Source: UBA8919 sp041658185 (lineage in GTDB: Bacteria > Elusimicrobiota > UBA8919). From it: a stretch of DNA of 64,000 bases. This document shows, piece by piece, positions 17,131-26,686 of the stretch (the stretch's first letter is position 1; every line of letters begins with the position of its first letter). The notes under the pieces are model-generated. The model saw only the letters and a list, made by a program, of their open reading frames with translations, searched no databases and was not told the origin of the DNA. The stretch spans positions 103,772 to 167,771 of the forward strand of contig JBBAAR010000006.1 in the NCBI GenBank assembly GCA_041658185.1. Reading direction: 5' to 3'. Position numbers and translations under genes: made by a program.

Positions 17131-17264
17131 ACAACCTCACAGTGCCCATTATTTTAATCTTGAATTTTAATTTTCGCCTGAGTACTCAAGATTTGAACAG
17201 AAATCAAGTATTTGAATTTAGTAAGAAAAACTGTAACTTTTATACTATTTTTGGGGAAATAACA

Positions 17265-17963
17265 ATGAATAAAATGGATATTATTACAATATTCAAAGAT
17301 AAAATTATTTTAACAAATTTATTTATATGGATTGTAGGTGCATTGTTTGCATTAAAAGTTCTATATAAAAAGGGTATTAATATATGTTCGTGGAATTTTT
17401 TATGGCGAATTGTTTTTGCCTTTTTATATATTTTTGCTATGTGTTTTTCTGGATATCAAACGTATAGAAATCAAAAAAAACAATCAGAACAACAACAAAA
17501 AATTTATACTGAAATCCTCCAATCTAGACAAGAATTAAAAAAATTCAAACAGAGTGAATATTCTAAAGATTACATTATTTCAACATTAAAGATGGAGATA
17601 AAAGAAAACATTTTAATATTGGATAGAGGGTTAACAATTCTAAAAAAGGAATTAGAGTTTCCTAATGAGAGTGATGTAACGTTCGGTAATCCACAATTAT
17701 TAATTACTTCAGGTTGGGATAAAATAAAAGTTAATGCTGAAAAAACATTTTCTAAAGATTTGTTTAGTTATGTTTTTAACACATATCATCTTACAAAGCA
17801 AGTTAATAACTCACTAAATAATAGAGAATTATTAAAGTACAGTGACCAATTTTCAAATGATAGTTTAAAAAAAATAGATGCCGGTTTAATAAAAATATTT
17901 GCCGGTCAAAAAAATACTTTAGAGAATACATTAATAAAGATAAACACTATAGATATAAAATAA
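17265..17963 (+). CDS. Membrane-anchored coiled-coil protein of unknown function
   Basis: 232 aa. Two hydrophobic segments lie at about residues 12-32 and 43-65. A Gln/Lys-rich coiled coil (NQKKQSEQQQKIYTEIL) and a helical C-terminal domain follow. I do not recognise a family. The frame is open from 17142, but the ATG at 17265 has GGGGAA upstream and starts just before the first membrane helix. It follows the methyltransferase by 134 bases, shares its AT-rich composition and may belong to the same island. Confidence 0.6.
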   Translation: MNKMDIITIFKDKIILTNLFIWIVGALFALKVLYKKGINICSWNFLWRIVFAFLYIFAMCFSGYQTYRNQKKQSEQQQKIYTEILQSRQELKKFKQSEYSKDYIISTLKMEIKENILILDRGLTILKKELEFPNESDVTFGNPQLLITSGWDKIKVNAEKTFSKDLFSYVFNTYHLTKQVNNSLNNRELLKYSDQFSNDSLKKIDAGLIKIFAGQKNTLENTLIKINTIDIK

Positions 17964-18110
17964 AAAGATTAATATTACTTTAAGGTATAAACAGGAATGT
18001 AAAAAACGTCTTACATTTTTCTTATATTTTTTAAATTTAAAAACCTGTAAATGTTTTTTTGTTGTTAAAAAATTGACTGTTTTTGTTGATAACCTACCTT
18101 CCATTTTTGC

Positions 18111-18139
18111 TTGACTTTTCCTGCCTTTTTTTATAACAT
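18111..18139 (+). promoter_or_regulatory. Promoter of aspS
   Basis: TTGACT with TAACAT at 17 bases (or TATAAC at 15). The ATG is ten bases after the -10 box, so the leader would be very short. Confidence 0.5.
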
Positions 18140-18149
18140 ATCCGGATAA

Positions 18150-19910
18150 ATGAAACGAACGCATAATTGCGGACAATTGCGCAGTTCCGATATTTCTAAA
18201 AAGGTAATTCTTTGCGGATGGGTGCATACCCGCCGGGACCACGGCGGAATTATTTTTATTGATTTGCGCGATAGATACGGCATTACACAGGTCGTTTTCG
18301 GCGGCGGCGATGTACTTTCCAAAGCGAAGGATTTAAAGCCGGAATATGTGGTTTCAATTGAAGGAACCGTAAGCATTAGACCCGAAGGCACCGTCAATAA
18401 AAATCTCCCCACCGGCGAAATAGAAATTGCCGCTGAAAAATTTGAAATACTGAACGCATCAAAAACCCCGCCGTTTGAAATTGACTCGGCGAACATTCCG
18501 TCGGAGGAGGTCCGCCTTAAATACAGGTATATTGACCTCCGCCGCCAGGAGATGAAAAAAAATATTCTGCTGAGGCACGAAATAATTTTTGCAGTCAGAA
18601 ATTTTTTAAGTAAAAATGATTTTATAGATGTGGAAACGCCGCAATTGACGAAGTCCACTCCGGAGGGTGCCCGCGATTTTCTTGTTCCTTCCAGATACGA
18701 GCCGGGGAAATTTTTCGCCCTTCCGCAGTCGCCCCAACTTTTCAAGCAACTTTTAATGGTTTCCGGATTTGACAGATATTTTCAGATAGCAAAATGTTTC
18801 CGCGACGAGGACTTGCGTTCCGACAGACAGCCGGAGTTCACGCAGATTGATATTGAGATGTCTTTCATTGACGAGGATGATATAATTTCCGTCACCGAAA
18901 AACTTATTTTTGAGATTTTCAAAACCGCCGGTATTGAGATAAAAATTCCGATTGAAAGAATGTCTTACGATACGGCTATGCTGAAATACGGAGTTGACCG
19001 TCCGGACACGAGGTTTGCTCTTGAAATTTCCGATTTGACGGAAACGCTTAAAAATACCGGTTTCAAGGTTTTTGCGGAAGCGATAAAAAACGGCGGTGTG
19101 GTCAGGGGGATTTGTGCACCCTGCGGCGAAAAGTTTTCCCGTCAGCAGATTGACAATCTGACGGAATTCGTCAAAAAATTCGGTGCCAGAGGGCTCGCAT
19201 GGATGAAAATGACGGAAAAGGGTTTTGAATCCAATATCGTAAAATTTTTTACGCCCGCCGAGCTTGAAAATATCGGGAAAACGTTTAATTCAAAGCCGGG
19301 CGATATTGTGTTTTTTGCCGCCGACAAGGAAAAACCGGTCTGCGATGTTTTGGGCGCTTTGCGGATTCATCTTGCGGAGTTGCTTGGTATTATTCCGAAA
19401 GACAAATTTAATTTTTTATGGGTAGTGGATTTTCCGCTTTTCGCGTACAATTCCGATGAAAAAAAATGGGATGCGGTGCATCATCCGTTCACTGCGGCTA
19501 ATGAAGATATTTTACAACTATCAACTGACGACCCCCGCCTGTCGCATCTAAAATCCCGCGCATATGACATTGTCTTAAACGGCACGGAACTCGGCGGCGG
19601 TTCAATAAGAATTCACAAAAAAGATGTACAGGAAAAAATTTTTGATATACTGAATATTACAAAAGAAGATGCTGATGTGAAATTCGGATTTTTACTTTCC
19701 GCGTTTGAATACGGCGCTCCTCCTCACGGCGGAATTGCACTGGGGCTTGACAGGATTCTTGCTATGATTACAAAATCGGAGTCAATAAGAGATGTCATTG
19801 CATTTCCCAAAACCCAGTCGGGCAGTTGTCTTCTTACCAATGCGCCGTCGGAAGTTTCCGAAAGACAGTTGAAAGAATTAAAAATAAAAATTGATAATAT
19901 AAAAAAATGA
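18150..19910 (+). CDS. aspS: Aspartyl-tRNA synthetase
   Basis: Class II synthetase of 586 aa with the bacterial architecture. The N-terminal anticodon-binding OB fold carries VILCGWVHTRRDHGG. Class II motif 2 is FRDEDLRSDRQPEFTQ. A GAD insertion domain occupies about residues 290-410. Motif 3 is GIALGLDRIL. No gatCAB genes are in the window, so whether it also charges tRNA-Asn cannot be judged. The stop overlaps the LysM gene start by four bases. Confidence 0.95.
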   Translation: MKRTHNCGQLRSSDISKKVILCGWVHTRRDHGGIIFIDLRDRYGITQVVFGGGDVLSKAKDLKPEYVVSIEGTVSIRPEGTVNKNLPTGEIEIAAEKFEILNASKTPPFEIDSANIPSEEVRLKYRYIDLRRQEMKKNILLRHEIIFAVRNFLSKNDFIDVETPQLTKSTPEGARDFLVPSRYEPGKFFALPQSPQLFKQLLMVSGFDRYFQIAKCFRDEDLRSDRQPEFTQIDIEMSFIDEDDIISVTEKLIFEIFKTAGIEIKIPIERMSYDTAMLKYGVDRPDTRFALEISDLTETLKNTGFKVFAEAIKNGGVVRGICAPCGEKFSRQQIDNLTEFVKKFGARGLAWMKMTEKGFESNIVKFFTPAELENIGKTFNSKPGDIVFFAADKEKPVCDVLGALRIHLAELLGIIPKDKFNFLWVVDFPLFAYNSDEKKWDAVHHPFTAANEDILQLSTDDPRLSHLKSRAYDIVLNGTELGGGSIRIHKKDVQEKIFDILNITKEDADVKFGFLLSAFEYGAPPHGGIALGLDRILAMITKSESIRDVIAFPKTQSGSCLLTNAPSEVSERQLKELKIKIDNIKK

Positions 19911-20155
19911 AAAGATTTTTTGTGTTTTACTTTCTTACTTTCTCACTTTCTCACTTTCTCACGCCCTTACATTCCCAGCAGAAACCAAAAACATATAATG
20001 TGTGGGTTTGGCAGGAAAACGGGGATTGTCTCTGGAAAATCGCGGAAAAGTTTTACGGCGACGGGAGAAAGTGGAAAATTATTTATGAAGCGAACAAAGA
20101 CGAGATTAAAGACCCGCGAAAAATATATCCCAAACAAAAACTTATAATTCCATGA
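19907..20155 (+). CDS. Small exported LysM protein
   Basis: 82 aa: signal peptide ending near TPLHSQ, then one LysM domain (VWQENGDCLWKIAEKFYGD, ending in KIYPKQKLIIP). It probably binds peptidoglycan in the periplasm. The hydrophobic core of the signal peptide is written as an 8-base repeat (ACTTTCTC). It is tightly packed between aspS and phoH with four-base overlaps on both sides. Confidence 0.85.
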   Translation: MKRFFVFYFLTFSLSHFLTPLHSQQKPKTYNVWVWQENGDCLWKIAEKFYGDGRKWKIIYEANKDEIKDPRKIYPKQKLIIP

Positions 20156-21066
20156 TAGATAGAAAAATTCACATAGGAACATCCGACGATGCGCTGTCGC
20201 TTTTTGGTCAATATGATGAAAATCTGAAACTTTTGGAAAAAAGGTTCAATGTAAAAATTTTTGCGCGCGGAAACGAAGTGACCGTAAGAGGCCGCAAGAA
20301 AAATGTGGACAATGCCGAGTATGAGTTAAAGAATATCATGATGAAACTGAAACAAGGAACCGACGATATCGGACAGTTTATTTCTGTGACTCCCGCCGAT
20401 GCAATTATAGTTACCGACAGAGGCAAGCCGATAAAAGCGAGAACTAAAAATCAGGAAAAATATGTTGAAGCGATGAACGAATACGATATGGTTTTTGCGG
20501 TCGGTCCCGCCGGCACCGGTAAAACATTTCTTGCGGTTGCTCAGGCGGTGAAATTACTGAAAGAAAATAAAATTTCAAGGGTTGTTTTAACGAGGCCGAT
20601 AGTTGAAGCGGGAGAAAAACTCGGATTTCTTCCGGGCGATTTTTATGAAAAGGTCAACCCGTATTTAACGCCTCTTTTTGACTCATTTTACACGCTTGTC
20701 GGTCCCCATCATTTCACAAGATATAGAAGTGAGGGGATTATTGACATAGTTCCGCTTGCCTATATGAGAGGCAGGACACTTGACGATGCTTTTGTAATTT
20801 TAGACGAAGCGCAGAATACTACGCTTGAACAGATGAAAATGTTTCTGACCCGTCTCGGAAGCGGTTCAAAAGCGGTGATTACCGGCGACATAACCCAGAT
20901 TGATTTTGAAAATAAAAAGTCATCGGGACTTGTTCTGGCGACGGAGATTTTGCGTTCTATTACCCAGATAAAATTCGTGAATTTTACCGAAAAAGACGTT
21001 TTAAGACACGGGATAGTCAGAAAAATCGTCGGGGCGTTTGAAAAGTGGGAAAAAAGACATGCTTAA
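20152..21066 (+). CDS. phoH: PhoH-like ATPase
   Basis: 304 aa, with an N-terminal KH-like region (VKIFARGNEVTVRGRKK) and a P-loop ATPase core: Walker A GPAGTGKTFLAVA, then VEAGEKLGFLPGD, and Walker B FVILDEAQNTT. The family is RNA-associated. It heads the classic phoH-pgpH-ybeY run, which in many bacteria continues to era, recO and glyQS. It overlaps the pgpH start by eight bases. Confidence 0.93.
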   Translation: MIDRKIHIGTSDDALSLFGQYDENLKLLEKRFNVKIFARGNEVTVRGRKKNVDNAEYELKNIMMKLKQGTDDIGQFISVTPADAIIVTDRGKPIKARTKNQEKYVEAMNEYDMVFAVGPAGTGKTFLAVAQAVKLLKENKISRVVLTRPIVEAGEKLGFLPGDFYEKVNPYLTPLFDSFYTLVGPHHFTRYRSEGIIDIVPLAYMRGRTLDDAFVILDEAQNTTLEQMKMFLTRLGSGSKAVITGDITQIDFENKKSSGLVLATEILRSITQIKFVNFTEKDVLRHGIVRKIVGAFEKWEKRHA

Positions 21067-22540
21067 TTTTATAAAGAAAATCATAAAAGGACCGATTAAA
21101 AAAATTCTTCTGTGGACGGAAAAGGCCACCCCGTCGGGAAAAATGAAGTTCAATCCGGAGATTTTCAAAAAGGATATTCATATACCGACCAGCATAATAG
21201 CCGTTTTTATTTATGTAAGTTTGGTCCTGACAATTTCGTTTGAACTCGGGTTAAATTTAACCGGTGTTTCGGGACTTGTGATATTTCTTGCGGCAATTAT
21301 GTCGCTTTCCGTAATTTACATAAGAAAATCACAGACCGACTTTATTAACGACGATGAAAGCGTAATGCTTGTCGGGTTTATTCTGATATTCGTCATTTTT
21401 CTGTCTGGCGCGATGAAAACTTACGGTTTTCCTGCATGGGCTATACCGGTATCGGTCGTCGCAATTTTGATAACGCTACTTGTGTCGCCGGCGGTTGCAG
21501 TGGTTAGCAGCTTGATAGTAAGCATTTTTTCCGGAATTTTATTTAATTTTTCCATCTCGGCATTTTCGGTTTCATATATCGGTTGTATCGTAGGGATTTT
21601 TTCATCGGCGAAAGTTAGAAACAGACATGACCTCATCAAAATCGGCTATTACATAATTTTGACCAATATCATCGTTATTACTTCCGTCGGACTTCTTGAA
21701 GGTTGGGCTGCAAAAATGTTTCTGCCGTCGGTAATGTGGGGCGCCGCCAGCGGCGTTTTTTCCGTTATGCTCTCATCCGCATTTCTTCCGTATCTTGAGA
21801 AATTTTTTTCCAAAACAACATCAATTCGTCTTTTAGAACTCGGAGATTTCAACCAGCCGCTGCTGAAACGTTTAATGCTGGAGGCCCCCGGAAGTTATCA
21901 CCATTCTTTGATGGTTGCTTCACTTTCCGAAACCGCTGCCGATGATGTCGGCGCCAACCCGCTTTTATGCCGCGTGGGTGCGTACTATCACGATGTCGGA
22001 AAGATTACGACGCCGGAGTATTTTATAGAAAACCAGTCGGCAATTATTTCCAAGCACGAGGATTTGAAATCGCAGATGTCGTCTTTCGTGGTTATTTCGC
22101 ATGTAAAAGAAGGCGAGCGTCTTATGAAAGAATACGGGATTGACAGAGTTGTTATTGATATTGTCCGTCAGCATCACGGGACATCTTTGGTCCATTATTT
22201 TTATATGAAGGCACTTGAAAGCGGCGTTGCGGATTCTGAAAAATCCGTCTACAGGTATCCCGGTCCCCGTCCCAAAACGAAGGAGTCGGCTATTATAATG
22301 CTCGCCGATTCTGTGGAAGCGGCATCGCGTACGCTTGAAGACGCAAGTTTTTCCCAATTGCAGGACATGGTTCATAAAATAATCAACAATAAGTTTATAG
22401 ACGGTCAGTTGCAGGATGTGGAATTAACGCTTGCCGATTTGAGTAAAATATCTGAAAAGTTTGTAAGCGTTCTCGCTGGGATTTATCATTCAAGAATAGA
22501 ATATCCGTCGGAAACGGAAAGCGGAAAAGATATAATGTAA
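21059..22540 (+). CDS. pgpH: 7TM-HD phosphohydrolase (PgpH-like, c-di-AMP phosphodiesterase type)
   Basis: 493 aa with about seven hydrophobic segments in the first half and an HD domain in the second half: GSYHHSLMVASL, YYHDVGKITTPEYF, ISHVKEG, RQHHGT. The family hydrolyses cyclic di-AMP. It lacks the large extracytoplasmic domain seen in Firmicutes PgpH, so the N-terminal part is short. The ATG at 21059 is preferred to the in-frame ATG at 21038. Its stop overlaps ybeY. Confidence 0.87.
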   Translation: MLNFIKKIIKGPIKKILLWTEKATPSGKMKFNPEIFKKDIHIPTSIIAVFIYVSLVLTISFELGLNLTGVSGLVIFLAAIMSLSVIYIRKSQTDFINDDESVMLVGFILIFVIFLSGAMKTYGFPAWAIPVSVVAILITLLVSPAVAVVSSLIVSIFSGILFNFSISAFSVSYIGCIVGIFSSAKVRNRHDLIKIGYYIILTNIIVITSVGLLEGWAAKMFLPSVMWGAASGVFSVMLSSAFLPYLEKFFSKTTSIRLLELGDFNQPLLKRLMLEAPGSYHHSLMVASLSETAADDVGANPLLCRVGAYYHDVGKITTPEYFIENQSAIISKHEDLKSQMSSFVVISHVKEGERLMKEYGIDRVVIDIVRQHHGTSLVHYFYMKALESGVADSEKSVYRYPGPRPKTKESAIIMLADSVEAASRTLEDASFSQLQDMVHKIINNKFIDGQLQDVELTLADLSKISEKFVSVLAGIYHSRIEYPSETESGKDIM

Positions 22541-22947
22541 TGCCGATAAAAATTTTTAACGAACAGCATAAAATAAAATTAGACGTCCGCAAAATCCGTA
22601 AGTATTTGCCCCTCGTTGAAAAAAAAATGTTTCTGCCGAAAGATGACGGCTATAACATAATTTTTTTAGACGACAGGGGAATCAAAAGACTCAATAAAGA
22701 TTTTCGCAAAACCGCTCGACCGACGGACGTTCTGTCGTTTAAAAATTCGCCGGCAAGCGCCGACATTTTCATATCCGTTGAGACGGCAAAATATAACGCA
22801 AAGTTTTACAAGCAGGATTTTTATACGGAAATTTTACGATTGGTAATTCACGGTATTTTGCACGCCGTGGGGTTCACCGATTATACGGAAAAAGCAAAAA
22901 AAATTATGTGGGAAAAACAGGAGAAGATTCTTAAATGTTTGCATTAA
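22540..22947 (+). CDS. ybeY: Endoribonuclease YbeY
   Basis: rRNA-maturation nuclease of 135 aa. The preceding TDVLSF block (RPTDVLSFKN) is intact. The metal motif reads HGILHAVGFTDYT, so the usual third His of HGxLHxxGxDH is absent and an Asp follows two positions earlier, like the GYxDKT form of some other phyla. It is placed between pgpH and a CNNM protein with short overlaps. Confidence 0.9.
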   Translation: MPIKIFNEQHKIKLDVRKIRKYLPLVEKKMFLPKDDGYNIIFLDDRGIKRLNKDFRKTARPTDVLSFKNSPASADIFISVETAKYNAKFYKQDFYTEILRLVIHGILHAVGFTDYTEKAKKIMWEKQEKILKCLH

Positions 22948-23954
22948 TTGAAATATTTTTTATGGCAGGGCTTTTTTTGATAGCCGCCGTTTTTTCTATG
23001 GTTGAGTCGGCGTTGGTATCGCTTTCAAGAGTTAAAATCAAAAAGTATCTTTCGGAGTATCCCCAAAAGGCAAAAGGTTTTAAAATATGGCTTGAAAATC
23101 CGAATAGATATCTTACGACGCTTCTTCTGGGAAACGATGCGGTGACGATTATAGGCACTGCGGTTGCCACATCTCTTGCAACTGAGATAAGCAGAAGATA
23201 TCATATAAGCGAATCGCTGTTAGTTGCGGTTACTGCCATTCTCGTTTGGGCAGTTTTTTTGGTTCTCGGCGAGATAGTGCCGAAAGTTTTAGGAATACGC
23301 AACTCGGAAAAAATTGTTCTTTTCTTTATAAATCCCCTGTATTATTTTAACAAATACACTTCCCCTGTATCAAAATTATTTATGTGGCTTGCAGGTTTGG
23401 TTACGGGAAAATTAGGAAGGAAAGAAATCCCCGTTTTGACGCACGAGGACATAAAAACTACTATAAGCGTCGGATATGAGTTGGGGGTTTTCGGAACCGA
23501 AACAAAGCAGATGATGCACTCCATTCTTAATTTTTCGCAGATAACCGCCAAAGCCATTATGACACCGAGAAACAAAATAGAAATGGTGAATTTTGACACG
23601 GAACGGGAAAAATTTGTTGACCTGATTGTTGAAACAGGCCATTCCCGTGTCCCTATTTACAAAGACAATTCCGACAATGTCATAGGGATAATTTATGTCC
23701 GCGACCTTTTGGATATGTGGCGCGGCGGCGCCGTTTTTACCGTTGATGATTTATTGCGTCCGGTAATATTCGTAGATGAAGAAAAAAAAGTCAGCGAACT
23801 AATGAGGCAGTTCAAAAAGGGCGAGACGCATCTTGTGATTGTAAAAAATACCGGCGGAAACATCGCCGGTTTAGTTACGATTGAAGATATTATTGAAGAA
23901 GTTTTCGGCGAAATTTTGGACGAGTACGATGTGGCAGAGTTGTTTAAGGAATGA
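22935..23954 (+). CDS. CNNM/CorC-family (DUF21-CBS) membrane protein
   Basis: 339 aa: DUF21 transmembrane domain (about residues 1-165, four helices, with ESALVSLSRVKIKK and GEIVPKVLG), then a CBS pair (MTPRNKIEMV, ETGHSRVPIY, GLVTIEDIIEEVFGEI). The C-terminal CorC/HlyC domain is missing, so it ends after CBS2. Such proteins are linked to magnesium or cobalt efflux; being directly upstream of mgtE fits a magnesium role. The start overlaps the end of ybeY. Confidence 0.87.
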   Translation: MFALIEIFFMAGLFLIAAVFSMVESALVSLSRVKIKKYLSEYPQKAKGFKIWLENPNRYLTTLLLGNDAVTIIGTAVATSLATEISRRYHISESLLVAVTAILVWAVFLVLGEIVPKVLGIRNSEKIVLFFINPLYYFNKYTSPVSKLFMWLAGLVTGKLGRKEIPVLTHEDIKTTISVGYELGVFGTETKQMMHSILNFSQITAKAIMTPRNKIEMVNFDTEREKFVDLIVETGHSRVPIYKDNSDNVIGIIYVRDLLDMWRGGAVFTVDDLLRPVIFVDEEKKVSELMRQFKKGETHLVIVKNTGGNIAGLVTIEDIIEEVFGEILDEYDVAELFKE

Positions 23955-23958
23955 AAAT

Positions 23959-25329
23959 ATGAAAAAAAATAACATTCAGCCATGGGCGTTGTTTCTTCCA
24001 GAGTTAAAAGAACTTATTGAAGATAAGAATTTCAATGAGTTAAAAAAACTTCTTAAAGGACTGCATCCCGTTGATTTGGCTGAGGGCTGGGATAAGTTCT
24101 CTCCTACGGAAAAACTGGTTGTTTTCAAACTATTGGATATAAAACGGGCGATTGAGATTTTTGAGGAGTTGGATTTTAATGAACAGACATATATTTTGAA
24201 TAATCTTGAGGACACTTCCATTTCGGAATTGTTAACCGATATGGCGTCCGACGAAAAAGCAAAACTTTTCAAAAATCTTCCCGATAGAATCCGGAAAAAA
24301 ATGTCTGCGCTTCTTAAAAAAGAGGATTTTGAAGTGGTCAGAAAAATTGCCGAATATCCGGAGCATACGGCAGGAAGATTGATGTCGACCGACTTCATAA
24401 CTCTCGCGCCGCACCTGACTGCAAAACATTCGCTTGAAAAAATTCAGGCCAGCGCCCGGCTTCACAGGATTGTTACGATTTATGCCATTTATGTGCTTGA
24501 TGAAAAAAATTCTCTTATTGGCGGCGTTACATTACGCCGTTTGATTTCCGCCCCGCAGGACATAAAAATTTCAGAAATTATGTCACCCGTCCAGTTGATA
24601 AAAATAAAAGCGACTGCAGACCAGGAAGATGTTGCAAAACTTTTTTCAAAATATGATTTGACCGCTGCCCCGGTTGTTGACGATGAAAATCATTTAATCG
24701 GCGTTATAACAATTGATGATGTTGTGGATGTCATAAATCAGGAAGCGACGGAAGATATGACAAAGATGGCAGGTACCAGCCCGAAAGAACTTACGAAACT
24801 CTCAGCTTTTGGTGTTACAAAACTCCGTTTTCCATGGCTAATCGCTACATGCTTCGGCGAAATTTTAGTTTCACATGTGATTAAATATTACAATCCGACA
24901 CTTCAAAGTATCATTGCCCTTGCTTCATTTTCACCTTTGATTGCCGCGATGGGAAACAATGTCGGCACACAGTCATCAACAATATCGGTTCGTGCCCTCG
25001 CAACCGGCGAAGTAAAGGATAACGAAATTTGGCGGGTAGGGTTTCTTGAATTGAAAGTCGGAATTTTTATGGGATTGTTCTACGGTGTTTTTGCCGGAAT
25101 TGTATCTTTTTTTATGTATCCGGCTCTCGGATTGAAATTTGCTTTAGTAATCGTTATGGCAATGACCGCTGCTCTGACGGTTGCCTCAACCGCCGGCGGT
25201 ATTGAACCGTTTTTGTTTAGGAAAATCGGTGTTGACCCTGCTACCGCGACAGGTCCGCTTATAGCGACATTTACAGATATAGTCGGTGTTACCACATATC
25301 TTGGTCTTGCGACCTGGTTACTTATATGA
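23959..25329 (+). CDS. mgtE: Magnesium transporter MgtE
   Basis: 456 aa: N-terminal helical domain (LKGLHPVDLAEGWDKFSP), a CBS pair (residues about 135-255), the plug helix, and five C-terminal membrane helices with MGNNVGTQSSTISVRALA and PLIATFTDIVG. The frame is open upstream, but the ATG at 23959 with AAGGA ahead is the natural start. The intracellular domains of MgtE sense magnesium and gate the channel. Confidence 0.93.
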   Translation: MKKNNIQPWALFLPELKELIEDKNFNELKKLLKGLHPVDLAEGWDKFSPTEKLVVFKLLDIKRAIEIFEELDFNEQTYILNNLEDTSISELLTDMASDEKAKLFKNLPDRIRKKMSALLKKEDFEVVRKIAEYPEHTAGRLMSTDFITLAPHLTAKHSLEKIQASARLHRIVTIYAIYVLDEKNSLIGGVTLRRLISAPQDIKISEIMSPVQLIKIKATADQEDVAKLFSKYDLTAAPVVDDENHLIGVITIDDVVDVINQEATEDMTKMAGTSPKELTKLSAFGVTKLRFPWLIATCFGEILVSHVIKYYNPTLQSIIALASFSPLIAAMGNNVGTQSSTISVRALATGEVKDNEIWRVGFLELKVGIFMGLFYGVFAGIVSFFMYPALGLKFALVIVMAMTAALTVASTAGGIEPFLFRKIGVDPATATGPLIATFTDIVGVTTYLGLATWLLI

Positions 25330-25838
25330 TTTACAATGTGCAAGCAATTGTTATTAAAAAAACGGATTTTCACGAATACGACCGGCTGCTTACGCTCTAT
25401 ACTAAAGATTTCGGAAAAATAAAAGTGCAGGCGCGAAGCGTGAAAAAACCGCGTGCAAAATTGACATCCCTGACGGAACTTTTTGTCGTTGCGGAATTCC
25501 GGATTTTTTTGAGAGAGCATGCTGCATTTGGAAAGATTACGGGCGGCGTGATACTTGATTCTAATCCGTTAATTCGGTACAATGTACAAAAATATTATGA
25601 GGCGTGTTATATCTGCGAAGTCCTTGATGCCTTAACGCCCGACCGCCAGCCCAACGCCGAAAAATTTTTTTTATTAAAAGAAAAACTATCGCTTCTCAAT
25701 AAAAATGTCCTTAACCAAAAAGACGATTTTGCTGAAAAACTTTTGCATCTTACGGGTTTCGGAGTAAAAACGGATATGCCGATAGAAAAAGTTTTACAAG
25801 AGCATCTCGCGTATCCGCTCAAAACGGGAAATATATGA
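25326..25838 (+). CDS. recO: DNA repair protein RecO (short form)
   Basis: 170 aa, versus about 240 for typical RecO. The N-terminal OB fold is clear (VIKKTDFHEYDRLLTLYTKDFGKI). The helical part follows, but the C-terminal zinc finger and last helices are absent. It ends cleanly with a stop overlapping glyQ, so this looks like a natural short form rather than a frameshift. RecO helps load RecA in the RecFOR pathway. Confidence 0.82.
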   Translation: MIYNVQAIVIKKTDFHEYDRLLTLYTKDFGKIKVQARSVKKPRAKLTSLTELFVVAEFRIFLREHAAFGKITGGVILDSNPLIRYNVQKYYEACYICEVLDALTPDRQPNAEKFFLLKEKLSLLNKNVLNQKDDFAEKLLHLTGFGVKTDMPIEKVLQEHLAYPLKTGNI

Positions 25839-26671
25839 ATTTTCAGGAAATTATTTTATCGTTGACGAAATTCTGGGCTAAACAGGGCTGCGTGATTGTC
25901 CAGCCGTACGATTTGGAAAAAGGAGCAGGGACTTTTAATCCCGCTACTTTCTTACGATGTCTCGGCGAGAAACCCTGGTCTGCCTGTTATGTGGAGCCCT
26001 CCCGCCGTCCTACCGACGGCAGATACGGCGAAAACCCGAACCGTCTCCAGCACTATTATCAGTTTCAAGTTGTGATAAAACCTCCGCCGAAGGATATTCA
26101 AAGAATATATCTCTCGTCGTTAAAAATAATCGGGCTCAATCCGGAAAAGCATGACATCCGTTTCGTTGAGGACGACTGGGAAAGCCCGACTTTAGGTGCA
26201 TCCGGTCTCGGTTGGGAGGTCTGGTGCGACGGGATGGAGATAACGCAGTTTACATATTTTCAGAATATGGCGGGGATTGAATTGAACCCGATAACGGTTG
26301 AACTTACCTACGGGCTTGAACGGATAGCGATGTATGTTCAGAGGAAAAAATCCGTCTATGAAATAATGTGGAACGACGAACTGACTTACGGAGATATTCA
26401 TCTTGAGGACGAAAAGCAATTCTCAAAATATAATTTTGAAGAAGCGGATGTTGATTTACTGCGGGAACTTTTTGAAAAATATGAAAAAGAATGTAAGCAT
26501 TTACTTACGAAAAATTTGGTCTTGCCTGCATATGATTTCGTTATGAAGACATCGCACATATTTAATCTTTTAGATGCAAGGCGCGTGATCTCCGTCAGCC
26601 AGCGGGTTTCATACATAACAAGAGTCCGCAATCTGGCATCAGAGGTTGCAAAAAAATATTTAGAGAAATAA
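25835..26671 (+). CDS. glyQ: Glycyl-tRNA synthetase alpha subunit
   Basis: 278 aa, catalytic subunit of the bacterial two-subunit glycyl-tRNA synthetase. The class II blocks are visible in FWAKQGCVIVQPYD, EPSRRPTDGRYGENPNR and LGWEVWCDGMEITQFT. The start overlaps recO by four bases and glyS follows after 15 bases. Confidence 0.95.
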   Translation: MNFQEIILSLTKFWAKQGCVIVQPYDLEKGAGTFNPATFLRCLGEKPWSACYVEPSRRPTDGRYGENPNRLQHYYQFQVVIKPPPKDIQRIYLSSLKIIGLNPEKHDIRFVEDDWESPTLGASGLGWEVWCDGMEITQFTYFQNMAGIELNPITVELTYGLERIAMYVQRKKSVYEIMWNDELTYGDIHLEDEKQFSKYNFEEADVDLLRELFEKYEKECKHLLTKNLVLPAYDFVMKTSHIFNLLDARRVISVSQRVSYITRVRNLASEVAKKYLEK

Positions 26672-26686
26672 AAATAAAATAAAAAA

